Source of the DNA: Chrysemys picta bellii
Taxonomy: Eukaryota; Chordata; Testudines; Emydidae
NCBI RefSeq assembly: GCF_011386835.1
Contig: NC_088792.1
Span: 64,649,287 to 64,713,286, forward strand
Direction of reading: 5' to 3'
Length of the DNA stretch: 64,000 bases
Below the pieces are notes generated by a model. That model made no database searches, was not told the DNA's origin, and was given only the letters and a program-made list of their open reading frames with translations. Shown piece after piece: positions 10,168-21,505 of the stretch. Position 1 is the stretch's first letter. Each line of letters begins with the position of its first letter. Made by a program: the position numbers and the translations under genes.

Positions 10168-12102
10168 CTTTCCAAGAAAGAAACACAATGTTAAAAACTC
10201 ATGACTCTTACAAATGCCAGTATATGCAACTAAAATTCTGTAATTAACCACTAATTTCTAGAATTCATAATGAAATGTTAGTAAAAACACACCTGTAACC
10301 AAATTTGTCCTAATGACCTTTGCAAATTAATGAAGTGTCAGTGCAAACTGAGAGAAAAATAAATACTGTTATTAGGAATCAATATTCAGTTTTAAGATTT
10401 CAATATTTTATACTGTTTTTCACATGAAAGCTGTTCATGATTCCCAATAGGAGGTTCGTTTTTAGAACCAAGTAGTCTTACTTCTCAACCAGAATATTTT
10501 ATTCCTGAACTGCTTCATGTTACGGGAAAACATCATGAATAACTAAGGCTGATGGTATTGTTCATACTTCAAATTAAAATCTCAGACAGTAACACTATTT
10601 CTTACTGTCTTCATATATTTCATCAGAGGCTTTACATGATTTACAACTCTGTCTCCTTTGACCAAAAAAACATATGTTTAATTAGCTTCAAGAGGATCTC
10701 TATATTTTACATAATATTTAATCTATTACAGTATGTAGTTTAGAAACTCAACTACAGTTTATTAGATTCCTTTTCCTGCAATGCAAACATGGCATTAAGC
10801 CAAGATGTTTTATGAGTAGCAAATCATCAACATTCCAGCTGTGAGTTCAAGTCAACAGAACTTTAGGGCTTGGGTTTTTTTATCCCTGAGGATGCCTGAT
10901 GTTACTTTTAAAGCCATACCACTACATGTAACACTTGTCAACAAACAAATGATCTTTAAAGATGCCTATTTCACATCAATAATTATAAGATATTGAAAAA
11001 CAATTTTACTATAGGTAGTGTCTCTATATATGGTTCAACCAAATAATTATACAAATACTAGAACAGCATGATGGGAGGAAAAGTGGGATGGGTCAAACAC
11101 CTGCCCCAAATTATTCCAATATAAAAGTTTTTAAAAGCATTTCAATGAATAGGGTAGGTTAATCAAAAAGAAACCGAATGACAATTCTTTAACTAAGACA
11201 GGCACAGAGGGTATTAAGAAAGAACAGTGCAACTCAGAGTCCTTCACAAAAAAATGTTATCCCTACAAAGAGATAAATTTATTTCTCTTAAGCAAGTCTA
11301 CACTAGAGAAGAATAGGATTTATTCTAGTACAATAAAATGGCTATTTTGGTCAATTAATTTACTGACTAAACTGTGAACTCAGGGCCAAATTCAGAAGTG
11401 ACATAACTGGTAAATCACACCTTGGAATGTGGAAGTGGGTGTAAAGGCAGGACTACAGGAGGAACTGACAGGAGGTAATATAAAGGGGGATGGGGCCTCC
11501 TTTATTTTACACCTTCTTACTCCTTCCTGTTTGTTGTTTTTCTTGGTACAACCACACCCTTCCACTCCTTAGCCACCTAAATCAATTTACCAACATGTAA
11601 TTCACACTGCCACTTAGCTCACATCTGAGTTTAGTCCTAGTGTTCAACTCTGATTTTTTCCAGGTTTCTCAGAACTCCGAGAGGTTCAGGAAGAAAAAAC
11701 AGCAACTTTGTATTTCTCGAGATGTCAAATAACCTTCCCCAAGAAGCTTTACTAAGAGAATGTTTTCACATCATGCGTCAAATATTCTCAATGAACATTT
11801 TTCAGTGCCAACATAAATTAATCTTGTGCAGTTTAGCAGGGATATAACAAAACTGATGCAAAATCAAAACTGTATAAGGTTATATTTATGACAAAGGGTA
11901 ACAATATGTTCCTAGGAGATATATATTCATTCCAGAAGTACCATATCTTCCTGTTTTTTTTAAGTGATCACCACGGAGTTATTGCTAGTGGCTATTAAAA
12001 CAGGACAGCTTAATTTCGATGTACTATTTTGGAAGAATACCTCCTTCTGTTATCTTGCTTAAGACTCTGTAGTGTAATTAAATAAATAGTTTCTGGTAAT
12101 AC
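10168..12102 (-). other. GSDME intron 6, no recognised element
   Basis: About 1.9 kb of AT-rich intron between donor GTATTA at 12102 and the acceptor at 10168. I saw no recognisable repeat, exon or RNA gene. Confidence 0.5.
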
Positions 12103-12291
12103 CTTGTTTCAGTACACTTAAGGAAGCACCGCTGGGAATGATGTTTCTATCTCCAGAGTGCCTGTCACTATCCACAGCGTCTGGCTGATATAGAAAGGAA
12201 GAGTCTCTAAACGGTAAAGAATATGGATAAGATGAGCCTTCTGCGTTTTCTCTTTCAAAACCTCCTTCTTGCTCATCTAGCAGGCAGAATT
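12103..12291 (-). CDS. GSDME: GSDME coding exon 5 (linker with caspase site)
   Basis: A 189-bp exon encodes residues about 233-295. It completes the pore-forming domain (EFCLLDEQEGGFE) and carries the interdomain linker. The linker reads YQPDAVDSD at residues 267-275. Human GSDME is cut by caspase-3 after D270 in DMPD. Here D270 is kept, but the P4 aspartate is replaced by tyrosine, and a new DAVD followed by serine ends at D273. This fits the executioner-caspase rule DxxD plus a small residue, so cleavage after D273 is inferred. The exon ends with SVLKQ, a block shared with mammals. The acceptor is AATACAG and the donor GTATTA; phase is 1 at both ends. Confidence 0.93.
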
Positions 12292-13374
12292 CTGTATTAG
12301 AAACAAGTGAATAAATAAATAAAACCACATGAGTGTACAGAAGCAAATATTAATGATAGTACTTTCAATGTAGGCATTAGAAACATGGACTCAGGAAAGC
12401 TATGTATCCAATTTCTTGTAGCTGGAAAAAAAATGGTTAGCAGTCACTGTCTACATGAACTACTGTACATTATATGTTGTTGCAGGTTTAGAACAGTGCT
12501 GTGCACAGATCTGCCTTGATGTAAATAGGTACTAACTACAGAACTTGAGAAGAGATTTTGTGGATGCATTTAATAATCTGTTCAGCAAATACCAAGAAAA
12601 GAAGCAACCGGCTAAATTAGAACAGCAATGCTCCTTGTGGACAATGAAAACCTGCATACTGTATATGAAGGAAGGATCTATATATGTCTCACATTATCTA
12701 TAAACTACTAGATGTTATATACAGTGGCCCAGATCATCCCTTCCTGTAGGAAACCCCCGTGAAAGAGCTACAGGCCAGAAAAACTCCATGAGCATCCCTC
12801 AGAGCTTTGCCCTGGTCCTTCTATCAGTGGGCTTCCCTGCTTTTGGAAGGCTGCAGGTCCATGCCTAAGCCCCATAGATCAGTGGGAGGCCAGGTCCATG
12901 CCAACTCAGTAGCAGCCTGGCTCCCCCAGAGTTGCATCACTAGGGTCTTCCTCTGGCCATGGATGCTTCCAGGACTACTCTTCAAGGGAGACACCCACTG
13001 TGGAGGAGACTCCCTGGGAAAGGAAATACAGCTTTGAGCTGCATTACATTTCCTGTCTAGTCGCGGTGAGTTCATGATGGGCTGATGTGCATCCTCTACC
13101 CCACCCAATGTCGGGTTGCCACCTCCTTGAACCCAGCCAGATTCCAATATGGGGTACTGGAAAGGAGGTGGGAGCAGTGCCACAGAAGGCACTGATCCAC
13201 CCTTCTGTGAAGGAGAGGGGACATTTGTATGCGGAGGATCCCTTCTCCACTCAATTCAGAGGGCACAATGGGGCTCATCATATAGAAGACTATTGCTAGA
13301 AACAGAGTACTGTCTACCCATCAATGTTCAGCTTTACAGTTCTTCACAAACAGTAATTACACGGAGAGTTAAGC

Positions 13375-13505
13375 AAGTTTCATTTTACAGATGGGGAAAC
13401 CGAGGCAGAGATTAAGGACACAAAGGGAGCCACTGTCAGAGCCAGGATTAGAATGTACAAGTTTGTAACTTCCAGACCTATGCTCAGACCATTAGGCCAT
13501 GCCCT
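13375..13505 (+). mobile_element. MIR-like SINE fragment
   Basis: TTTTACAGATGGGGAAACCG, then GAGGCAGAGATTAAGGACAC and CCAGGATTAGAATG, are the core of an ancient MIR-like SINE. It ends with AGACCATTAGGCCATGC, the typical loose B-box-distal end. Confidence 0.6.
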
Positions 13506-14368
13506 AAAGAATAATATATGTAAAATAATCCAAGACCCTGTATGTTATTACAAAATTTAACGGCCCAAAAAGATATTGAACCATATACTATCCATGACAT
13601 TTTGTAGCAAAACAAATGGGTAGACGAAAAAAAGGAAGTCAGTTTTAAAATAGTATGTGACAAAGAGAGGAAAGTCCAAAAGTAAACAGGTATTTCAAAG
13701 GGCGAGGGGGAAAAGAAATCTCTGCTACAGAAAGAGGGAAAAAAGCAATCTTTCAGAAAGCTGCTGTAGCCTGTAAAACAATGTAAAGAGGAAAGCAAGT
13801 TCTAGAGGAACAGAAAGATTAACACAAATAAAAGCCTTTCCCAGCAAGGGCAGCAGCCAAGGCATTACTGACTAAGGAGTATAGTCTTGTCTCAATGTGC
13901 TTGTGTTACTTCCATTACTGTTAACGAGATTTACATACGCACAACTGAAGGGAGAAGCCATCACAAAAAAAAAAACCCACACCACACACTAACTGCCCTT
14001 TACAGGAGAATGAGACCAGTGACTGAAATACATACACAGCATCATGTGAAAATAAGTGAGGCAGTCACAACTGTCAAATCCCATAACAGATCTGGATTCA
14101 AAAGCAAACAAGGCTATGGAAGTTTGTATTGTTACTATTGTTCATTATTTTTATAGCACATTATGTTTGCACGACCCTTTATAGAGGTGGGGGTGAGGGC
14201 AGGGAGGATTGGAAAGTCAAAATATCATAATGCCATTATATAAAATCAATGCTGCACCCTCTCCTAGAGCACAGTGATCAGTTCTTGTCACTTTATCTCA
14301 AACATGCTGGTAGAAACAGAAGAGATCCAGAGATGGGCAATGAAAATGATGAGAAGCAGAGAGATTAA

Positions 14369-14715
14369 TGACAGGTTTCAGAGTAACAGCCGTGTTAGTC
14401 TGTATCCGCAAAAAGAAGAACAGGAGTACTTGTGGCACCTTAGAGACTAACAAATTTATTAGAGCATAAGCTTTCGTGGACTACAGCCCACTTCTTCGGA
14501 TGCATATAGAATGGAACATATATTGAGGAGATATATATACACACATACAGAGAGCATTAACAGGTGGGAGTTGCTCTCTGTATGTGTGTATATATATCTC
14601 CTCAATATATGTTCCATTCTATATGCATCCGAAGAAGTGGGCTGTAGTCCACGAAAGCTTATGCTCTAATAAATTTGTTAGTCTCTAAGGTGCCACAAGT
14701 ACTCCTGTTCTTTTT
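14369..14715. mobile_element. Palindromic Penelope-like insertion with 13-bp duplication
   Basis: The left half (14371-14560) is the inverted copy of the right half (about 14566-14715). Each arm is the 3'-terminal sequence of the Penelope-like family: TGCATCCGAAGAAGTGGGCT, then CTTATGCTCTAATAAATTTG and TAGTCTCTAAGGTGCCACAA. The insertion is flanked by exact 13-bp copies of GCAGAGAGATTAA at 14356-14368 and 14716-14728. No coding sequence is left. The arms are nearly identical, so the DNA could fold into a hairpin with stems of about 150 bp. Confidence 0.88.
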
Positions 14716-15019
14716 GCAGAGAGATTAAGATGATTAAGGGGAGACATGTCAAAGATATATAAAACAAAGAATGGTACAAAGCAAATCAGCCAGGTGCTAC
14801 TATTTATCCTCTCTCGTAACACAAGAACAAGGGAACATAATGAAATCAAAAGGCAAGAAAAAAATTAAGCCCTTTAAAAGAGAGTTTTTACATTCAGTGC
14901 ATAAGTAACCTGTGGAACACACAGAGACACACAAAATCACTGTGGTAAAGGATTCAGAAAAGGATTAGACATTTTTATAGCTAAGACCCTCCATGGTCAT
15001 GTTTTAATTTATATATACA

Positions 15020-15190
15020 CACCTCTACCTCGATATAACGCTGTCCTCAGGAGCCAAAAAAAAATATCTTACTGCATTATAGGTGAAACCACGTTATATT
15101 GAACATGCTTTGATCCACTGGAGTGCGCAGCCCCTCCCCCCGGAGCGCTGCTTTACCGTGTTATATCCGAATTCGTGTTATATCAAGGTA
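15020..15190 (+). mobile_element. Mariner-like MITE, copy 1
   Basis: The left end CACCTCTACCTCGATATAACG is preceded by TA; the right end carries an inverted, decayed form (GTTATATCAAGGTA). The interior (CTGTCCTCAGGAGCC; AACGTTATATTGAAC-like) matches copy 2 at 17867-18054 over its length. TA targets and such ends fit the mariner/Tigger group. No transposase is present. Confidence 0.65.
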
Positions 15191-15199
15191 TATATATTT

Positions 15200-15202
<3 letters not shown>

Positions 15203-15245
<43 letters not shown>

Positions 15246-15272
15246 CAGACAGACACACACACACAGACACAC
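15203..15272. repeat. (GA)n then (CA)n simple repeat
   Basis: About 35 bp of GA dinucleotides run into interrupted CAGA/CA repeats. A short open frame across it is an artefact of the repeat. Confidence 0.95.
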
Positions 15273-15750
15273 TATAAACTCTCATGCCTTAGGGCATAAG
15301 CTAACCACTGACAGAAATGAGAACAAAACAAAACTCATGTGCAGGTTATTCCATAATTATCATCTATTATGGGGATCCTTCCGTGTTCCGCCGAAGCAGC
15401 TAGTACCAGCCACTATCAGAGGAAGGACATTGGACTAGATGGACCTCTGGTCTTACCCAGTATGGTAATTCTTCTATTCCTAACCAGACATTAATTCCAC
15501 TCTTACTCTTGCTGAAGAGTACCTTACTCTGCAATTAGTCCCACTGGTTTCCCTGCCCACTGAAAGGAAGGGAAGGGATGGATGATAACTACAACAAATA
15601 TTAAAAACAAAAAAAAACAAAAAAAACCCAGACACTAGACATATGGTGTTTATGAGGTCCAACATGAGACATATGTTGTTTGTGAAGATGGAAAGATTAG
15701 ATAATTAAAATGAAAATAGGGTCAGTCAGCAGTGAAGACAGACATCAGTG

Positions 15751-15751
<1 letters not shown>

Positions 15752-15802
<51 letters not shown>
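15752..15802. repeat. (CA)n microsatellite
   Basis: About 25 perfect CA units; likely length-variable between individuals. Confidence 0.95.
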
Positions 15803-15805
<3 letters not shown>

Positions 15806-16636
15806 CAGCTGACAGAACACAGGATATTCCCAGGGAGAGATTCCCAGCTACAAACTTTTACTAAATAATATTTTAATACACATTGTTAGCCTGACTTATT
15901 AACACCGGATACAGCAAGCAGTGTAGTTAACTGGGAAATGCAGTTCATTTCTGAAAAGTGACTATAAAATGTACAGCCTTAGGGAATTTTCCTGTTCATC
16001 GCATCTTGACGACTTTAGGCCAAATACATTTTGTTTACGAATAATAATAAATTAATAAATAAAAATTACTACTACTGCCAGTCCTACAAACTCATCAGGA
16101 GATTCAAAAGTCGGTCTAGATTCCAGCTGTCATCTCCTGTAACAGACCCAAATGAAATGCATTGTAGATTTACATCTCAATTGCACCTTAAGGACATCTA
16201 CCAGTTCATCTTGGATGCACTTAAACTTTTCTAACTGCCTGCACTGCACACCCAACCTGGGTTCTTTCCTTCTTGCACATTATAATCAGTAACCTCACAT
16301 GGGTCTGAGAGTCGTAGTGATGATACACAAAGAGGAAGAGCCCAGATGGAATGTCCAGAGCAGGGAGTTACAAAACAACAAACCAAAAAACCCAGCAAAC
16401 CAAACCAAAATCCCCAACCCCAATGTATTTTTACTTGTAATCTCAGCGAATTTGATCTGGAGTAACCAAGAGACAAAGACTGAACATGGCAAGGACATTT
16501 TTACGGTCACTTTTCTGAGCTGATCTATATTCATTTGAATGTAAATCAGTAAAGTTCATGAACTACCAGCCTCACACTTTATTTCGTCATCATTTTTTCT
16601 AATCAAATGTTGTACAGACAGACAATATTTGATTGA

Positions 16637-17744
16637 AAGAAGAACAGGGGTACTTGTGGCACCTTAGAGACTAACAAATTTATTAGAGCATAAGCTTTCA
16701 TGGACTACAGCCCACTTCTTCGGATGCATATAGAATGGAACATATATTGAGGAGATATATATACACACATACAGAGAGCATAAACAGGTGCTGTCACCTT
16801 CAGCCCCCAACTAAAACCTCTCCAGCGCATCATCAGAGATCTACAACCCATCCTGAAAGATGATCCTTTACTCTCACAGATCTTGGGAGACAGACCTGTC
16901 CTCGCTTACAGACAACCCCCCAACCTAAAGCAAATACTCACCAGCAACCACACATCACTGAACAAAACCACTAACCCAGGAACCTATCCTTGTAACAAAC
17001 CCCGATGCCAACTCTGTCCACATATCTATTCAAGTGACATCATCATAGGACCTAATCACATCAGCCATACCATCAGGGGCTCGTTCACCTGCACATCTAC
17101 CAATGTGATATATACCATCATGTGCCAGCAATGCCCCTCTGCCATGTACATTGGCCAAACCGGACAGTCTCTACACAAAAGAATTAATGGACACAAATCT
17201 GACATCAGGAATCAAAATACTCAAAAACCAGTGGGAGAACACTTTAACCTGTCTGGTCATTCAGTGACAGACCTGCGGGTGGCTATATTACAACAGAAAA
17301 ACTTCAAAAACAGACTCCAACGAGAGACTGCTGAGCTAGAATTGATATGCAAACTAGACACAATCAACTCCGGTTTGAATAAGGACTGGGAATGGCTGAG
17401 CCATTACAAACATTGAATCTATCTCCCCTTGTAAGTATTCTCACACTTCTTATCAAACTGTCTGTACTGGGCTAGCTTGATTATCACTTCAAAAGTTTTT
17501 TTTTTTTTTCTCTTAATTAATTGGCCTCTCAGAGTTGGTAAGACAACTCCCACCTGTTCACGCTCTCTGTATGTGTGTATATATATCTCCTCAATATATG
17601 TTCCATTCTATATGCATCCGAAGAAGTGGGCTGTAGTCCACGAAAGCTTATGCTCTAATAAATTTGTTAGTCTCTAAGGTGCCACAAGTACTCCTGTTCT
17701 TCTTTTTGCGGATACAGACTAACACGGCTGCTACTCTGAAACCG
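16637..17744 (+). mobile_element. Penelope-like element, 5' truncated, with inverted end
   Basis: The insertion is bounded by exact 13-bp copies of AATATTTGATTGA at 16624-16636 and 17745-17757. The right end (about 17560-17744) is the family 3' end (TGCATCCGAAGAAGTGGGCT ... AACACGGCTGCTACTCTGAA). The left end (16637-16790) is the reverse complement of most of that same segment. Between them is the C-terminal part of the element's protein. Reverse transcriptase is missing. Penelope-like elements are known for partial and inverted copies. It lies antisense in GSDME intron 5. Confidence 0.9.
16796..17416 (+). pseudogene. Penelope-like protein C-terminus with GIY-YIG endonuclease
   Basis: The frame is open from the inverted end to TGA at 17414. 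It shows the cysteine motif CNKPRCQLC, then the GIY-YIG nuclease start AMYIGQTGQSLHKR, RINGHKSDI, and EHFNLSGHS, in the order seen in endonuclease-bearing Penelope-like elements. The upstream reverse transcriptase domain is absent, so this is a fragment of about 205 residues of a protein normally several hundred residues longer. The fragment keeps its frame without stops, which suggests a fairly recent insertion. It is not a host gene. Confidence 0.85.
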
Positions 17745-17866
17745 AATATTTGATTGACTGTATCGTATTCTGGATCTGATTGACTGTTGCCCTGCATCTT
17801 ATGTAGTTATTTATAATAGTGAAAAGGGAGTGCGAAGAGTGTGTAAAATGCTACTAAATCAAAATA

Positions 17867-18054
17867 CACCTCTACTTCGATCTAACGCTGTCCTCAGGAG
17901 CCAAAAAATCTTACCGCGTTATAGGTGAAACCCCGTTATATCGAACTTGCTTTGATCCGCCAGCGTGCGCAGCCCCGCCCCCCCGGAGCACTGCTTTACC
18001 GTGTTATATCCGAATTCATGTTATATCGGGTCGCGTTATATCGGGGTAGAGATG
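17867..18054 (+). mobile_element. Mariner-like MITE, copy 2
   Basis: The left end CACCTCTACTTCGATCTAAC pairs with the inverted right end GTTATATCGGGGTAGAGATG. A TA precedes the left end. Its interior matches copy 1 at 15020-15190 in the same orientation. No transposase is present. Confidence 0.75.
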
Positions 18055-18223
18055 TCGTAGCAGCATTTTATGCCCATTTTGCACTGGTGTAAATGACTAT
18101 GCAAGATGCAGGGCAATGAAGAACCAGGTGCTGTAAGCCTGCAGATGAATGAAAGGCTTTACTTGAGGAGGTGGCTTTTTCCATATCAGAGCTACATGTA
18201 AAAAAAATGGACATCATACTTAC

Positions 18224-18344
18224 CGAACTGACCATCACGCTTTATATACAGTTCAATTACGCCATAGGCAATCGCGGTGGGGGCAGGAATCTCTAACACC
18301 ACATTGGAATCCTTTCTCACATTCCCATTTTCGCTCACTGAAAC
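18224..18344 (-). CDS. GSDME: GSDME coding exon 4
   Basis: A 121-bp exon encodes residues about 193-232 of the pore-forming domain. The acceptor is TCCCTCAG and the donor GTAAGT; it enters in phase 0 and leaves in phase 1. The blocks SENGNVRKDSNVVLEIP and IAYGVIELYIKRDGQF match gasdermin E. This exon lies in a short frame with no ATG and was found by splicing logic. Confidence 0.93.
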
Positions 18345-19678
18345 CTGAGGGACATATTCATCCACTGTTTATTTGATTCAACTACAGAGCAGCTTGCACA
18401 CAAAATGAACTTCAGGGTAACACCCAAATTAGATTAGGAAAAGAATTAGCTCAATTCTCCACTGTGCCTGAGTTAGGGTGACCAGATGTCCCGATTTTAT
18501 AGGGACAGTCCTGATTTTGGGTTTTTTTTTTCTTATATAGGCTCCTATTACCCCCATCCTGTCCCAATTTTTCACATTTGCTGTCTGATCACCCTAGCCC
18601 GAGTCAAGATCACATGTGATATTAGAGGTCTGCGAACATTTATGCCAGCAAAGCTCTCCGTGTCTGAGCTCTGCCCTGTGGCAGGAGACAAGAGCAGCTC
18701 CTCAACCCTCAGCCTCCCAGCCCCAGCGTGTGCAGGGGGCAGCTTTCACTTATGCTCCTGGTGTAAAGTCCCATGACACCAGTGGAAAACTGGTCCTCGC
18801 TTTGACATACTGCTGCTGCACCCTGCCCACCCATCCTGACACTCCTCCTGCTCATCCCCACCCTCTTTACAACCAGGCTGGTGGAGCAGGTTAGCAGAGT
18901 TAGCTCTGCCAGCTTTATGCCAGTGGAGGATCCCCCTACAGTGGGGATTAGTCGGTAGTTCAGATGATTTTGCCTCAGTTTGTTAGACAGTCATTTCAGA
19001 AGCACTTGTAACGCATCTGAAGAAAAATGGTAAACAATTAGGATCCTAGTACTCCATGGAGCTGGGTGACATGGCAAAACCTGGTTTCCAAATAGTCACT
19101 TGAATTTTTAAATGAATTGGCTTCAGCTGTGCTCTTGCCCCTTTAATGTGCCATTTCTTTTAACACTGAATCACAGGTCAAGAGTATTCATGGAAACCAG
19201 GTTCTAGATTCACACCAGAAGAGCCTGCACTCTCATCTAACTAGGGAACTCTACTGATCAATGACAACTAAACAATGTATCAAATACTTGTGGTCCACAA
19301 GTTGTGGAGAACTATTTGCAACAGATACAGTTTAAAATATTGACAAAAATTGCCAAATAAATACATATGAGGAAACTGATCTGTTCTCAGAAAATTCATA
19401 TGGAGGAAAAAGGGCTAAATTAATTGGATAACGTTCACTGCCAATTATGTGCTTAGCTCTAGCAGTTAGAGAAGGAACAGATCCATTAGATCAATTATTA
19501 AAATCAAGGGCAGGATATGATCAGTTATAATATGGTTTGTCCAAAATCAGGAGGAAAAAAAAAGTGGAAATTTTTTCAATTATTGTTTAATACCATAACT
19601 GAGGTTTTGAAGACATCTAATGATGCTGAAGAAATATTTGTGTGTGCTGCATGGTTGGTGGGTTGTTTTGTTTTTTAC
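18345..19678 (-). other. GSDME intron 4
   Basis: The intron is about 1.3 kb. It holds one hAT MITE (18474-18596). The rest, including the C-rich 18650-18900 stretch, shows no recognised feature. Confidence 0.55.
18474..18596. mobile_element. hAT MITE with 8-bp target duplication
   Basis: The left end TAGGGTGACCAGATGTCCCG pairs with the inverted right end CTGTCTGATCACCCTA. Flanks are GCCTGAGT (18466-18473) and GCCCGAGT (18597-18604), seven of eight matching, as expected for a hAT transposon. It is 123 bp with no coding capacity. Confidence 0.8.
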
Positions 19679-19850
19679 CTTTACAATTTTTGTATGGAGT
19701 CCCACCAGGCCACCATATTTTGCTTCTGTCTGAATATGTTCAGATACCAAACACTTTTGAGTTGTTACTATCTTTTCTGTCAAGATACACAGTACCTCAT
19801 GTTTTCTTCCTAGCACTTGTTGCAGTAAATTATTGTTTAGATTTATTGTT
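19679..19850 (-). CDS. GSDME: GSDME coding exon 3
   Basis: A 172-bp exon encodes residues about 135-192. The acceptor is AAATTTCAG and the donor AAG followed by GTAAAA; it enters in phase 2 and ends in phase 0. The translation TINLNNNLLQQVLGRKHEVL, then LCILTEKIVTTQKC and GGLVGLHTK, matches the pore-forming beta-sheet region of gasdermin E. Confidence 0.95.
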
Positions 19851-20498
19851 CTGAAATTTAAAAAAAAAGAGAGTATTAATAGCATAAACACTGCAGCTGA
19901 TAAAACAACAGTCTTCTTAATTGTATGCCCGGCAATCTTTGTAAGAAGCTTTTATTGTAAAGTATAAATGGTTTCAGTATAAGTATCCTCCTCAAATTAT
20001 GATGTTCTCTTTTGTTATCTGGTAGCAGCATGACTGTAATTATCAGTTTGGAACAATTTAAATCCCACAATATTTAGTGAATTCTTGGTTCATCATTTCC
20101 AGCAAAAACGTCAGTCAAGGCAATTGTTTAGTTATTTTTATTTGTTTAAATAAAAGCCAAATAACTTCAGACAAATATAAGACTCCTTTGTGATTTGAAA
20201 ACAAATCAACTGATCTTGCAAACATAAGGGCATATCCTCAGCTGGTGGGTCAGTTGTCACTGACTTCAACGGAGCTATGACAAGTTACACCAGCTGAGAA
20301 TCTGCCCCACTAGCTTCAGAGTCTATTGCTGACTAACAAGCATAGCCCCATTGAAGTAATTGAGTCACAGAATAGCCAATTCCCAAATAAGGACTGCAGT
20401 AAGTACCAAAAAAAGATATTTGTGGTCCATCCAGTGGCATGCCTAAGGGTGTAAGATTGAAATTATTGGCTAGTAGACAAGGTTGTCTAATTATACGC

Positions 20499-20523
20499 CA
20501 AAAAAAAAAAAAAAAAAAAAAAA
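20499..20523. repeat. Poly-A tract
   Basis: About 24 consecutive A residues, possibly the tail of an old retroposed copy that is no longer recognisable. Confidence 0.8.
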
Positions 20524-21505
20524 GAAACCATTAAAAGAAAATTATTAAGGGGTTGCGAAGTCAAGCACTCAAATGCTAGAAAATACCAGAATTAATTTGC
20601 CTCCCCAACCTCCCAGTCCTACCTCCAACAATCTCCTTGTCCCAATCTACTCCTTTTCCTCCCTCACCCCACCCCGCTTGGTTTTTTGTCCCCTCTGCAT
20701 TTGAATCAGACAGCTTCCTCCTCCACACTGTCTGGGCACCAGCAGGGGTGAGATATCACTGAGAGCACAGGAGAGACTGGCTCCACCCTGGCATGGAGCA
20801 CCCGTTACAGGGGCAGTCCAACTTTGGACCATGGCTGGACCACGCTATGTCACTCTGTGTTGATGGTACATGCACGGTCTGGTCAACACTAGTAGCTGCG
20901 AGAGGTTCAAGCATGCTCAATGAGAAAAGAATCTTCCAAGATTTTAGCTGTAATGCTCTAGCAAGTCTCGACTGAGCATGTCTGAACTGCAATTTTTCAA
21001 AAGCTTATAACTTGGGTAGTTTTATCAGGGGATAGCAAAAGGCACATCCTTGTCACAAAGATCCCCCTCCTGCAAATTTCAAGTCCCTGCTCCAAAGCAC
21101 GGGGGCAAATACAGCTTTTCTAAGAAAAAGACACCAGAATTTTTTTAAATGGGCAAAACAAGATGATCTTTTTCCTTAGCCTTGTTCTCAGAAACAACGC
21201 AACTGTTTTGGCTAAAAATGTTCAAAAAAATTCCGCTTGAGACAGATCTCCAACATGGAAAATTTCAGACCAATCAGTTAAAGTTTGGCAAAGTTATAAA
21301 CAACTGAAAACCAGTCTTATAATGGGATGTTATCAGGCAACCTTAATAAGAAGTCATGGTCCCAACCCCACCTATAATAACTAATTACCTCCGTTTTCTA
21401 ATCTTGCTATTAATAAGTCAGTTTTAGTGTCTAGTCAGACTCATGGCTGGTAAACTGGGATCACAACTAACCAAGTACTTTACATGGTGGAAGTAGATAA
21501 CATTT

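Larger units (their letters stand above)
14255..15480 (+). mobile_element. Old CR1 LINE, interrupted twice
   Basis: Pieces of one decayed CR1 copy are readable at 14255-14368 (CAGTTCTTGTCACTTTATCT, CAGAGATGGGCAATGAAAATG), 14716-15000 (AAGGGGAGACATGTCAAAGA; TGTGGTAAAGGATTCAGAAA) and about 15364-15480 (GACATTGGACTAGATGGACC tail). A Penelope-like insertion (14369-14715) and a mariner-like MITE (about 15020-15190) lie inside it, so both are younger than the CR1. Confidence 0.65.
12292..18223 (-). other. GSDME intron 5, repeat-rich
   Basis: The intron is about 5.9 kb. It contains a MIR-like SINE (about 13375-13505), an old CR1 (about 14255-15480) interrupted by a palindromic Penelope-like insertion and a mariner-like MITE, simple repeats, a second Penelope-like insertion with a GIY-YIG frame (16637-17744), and a second mariner-like MITE (17867-18054). 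About 12350-13370 and 15840-16620 show nothing recognisable. Confidence 0.7.

Noticed and set aside
15175..15438. Arg/Glu-rich 87-codon frame
   Set aside because: It is a translation of the GA and CA simple repeats.
15752..15802. CRISPR-like regular repeat
   Set aside because: It is a plain CA microsatellite without spacers; the genome is vertebrate.
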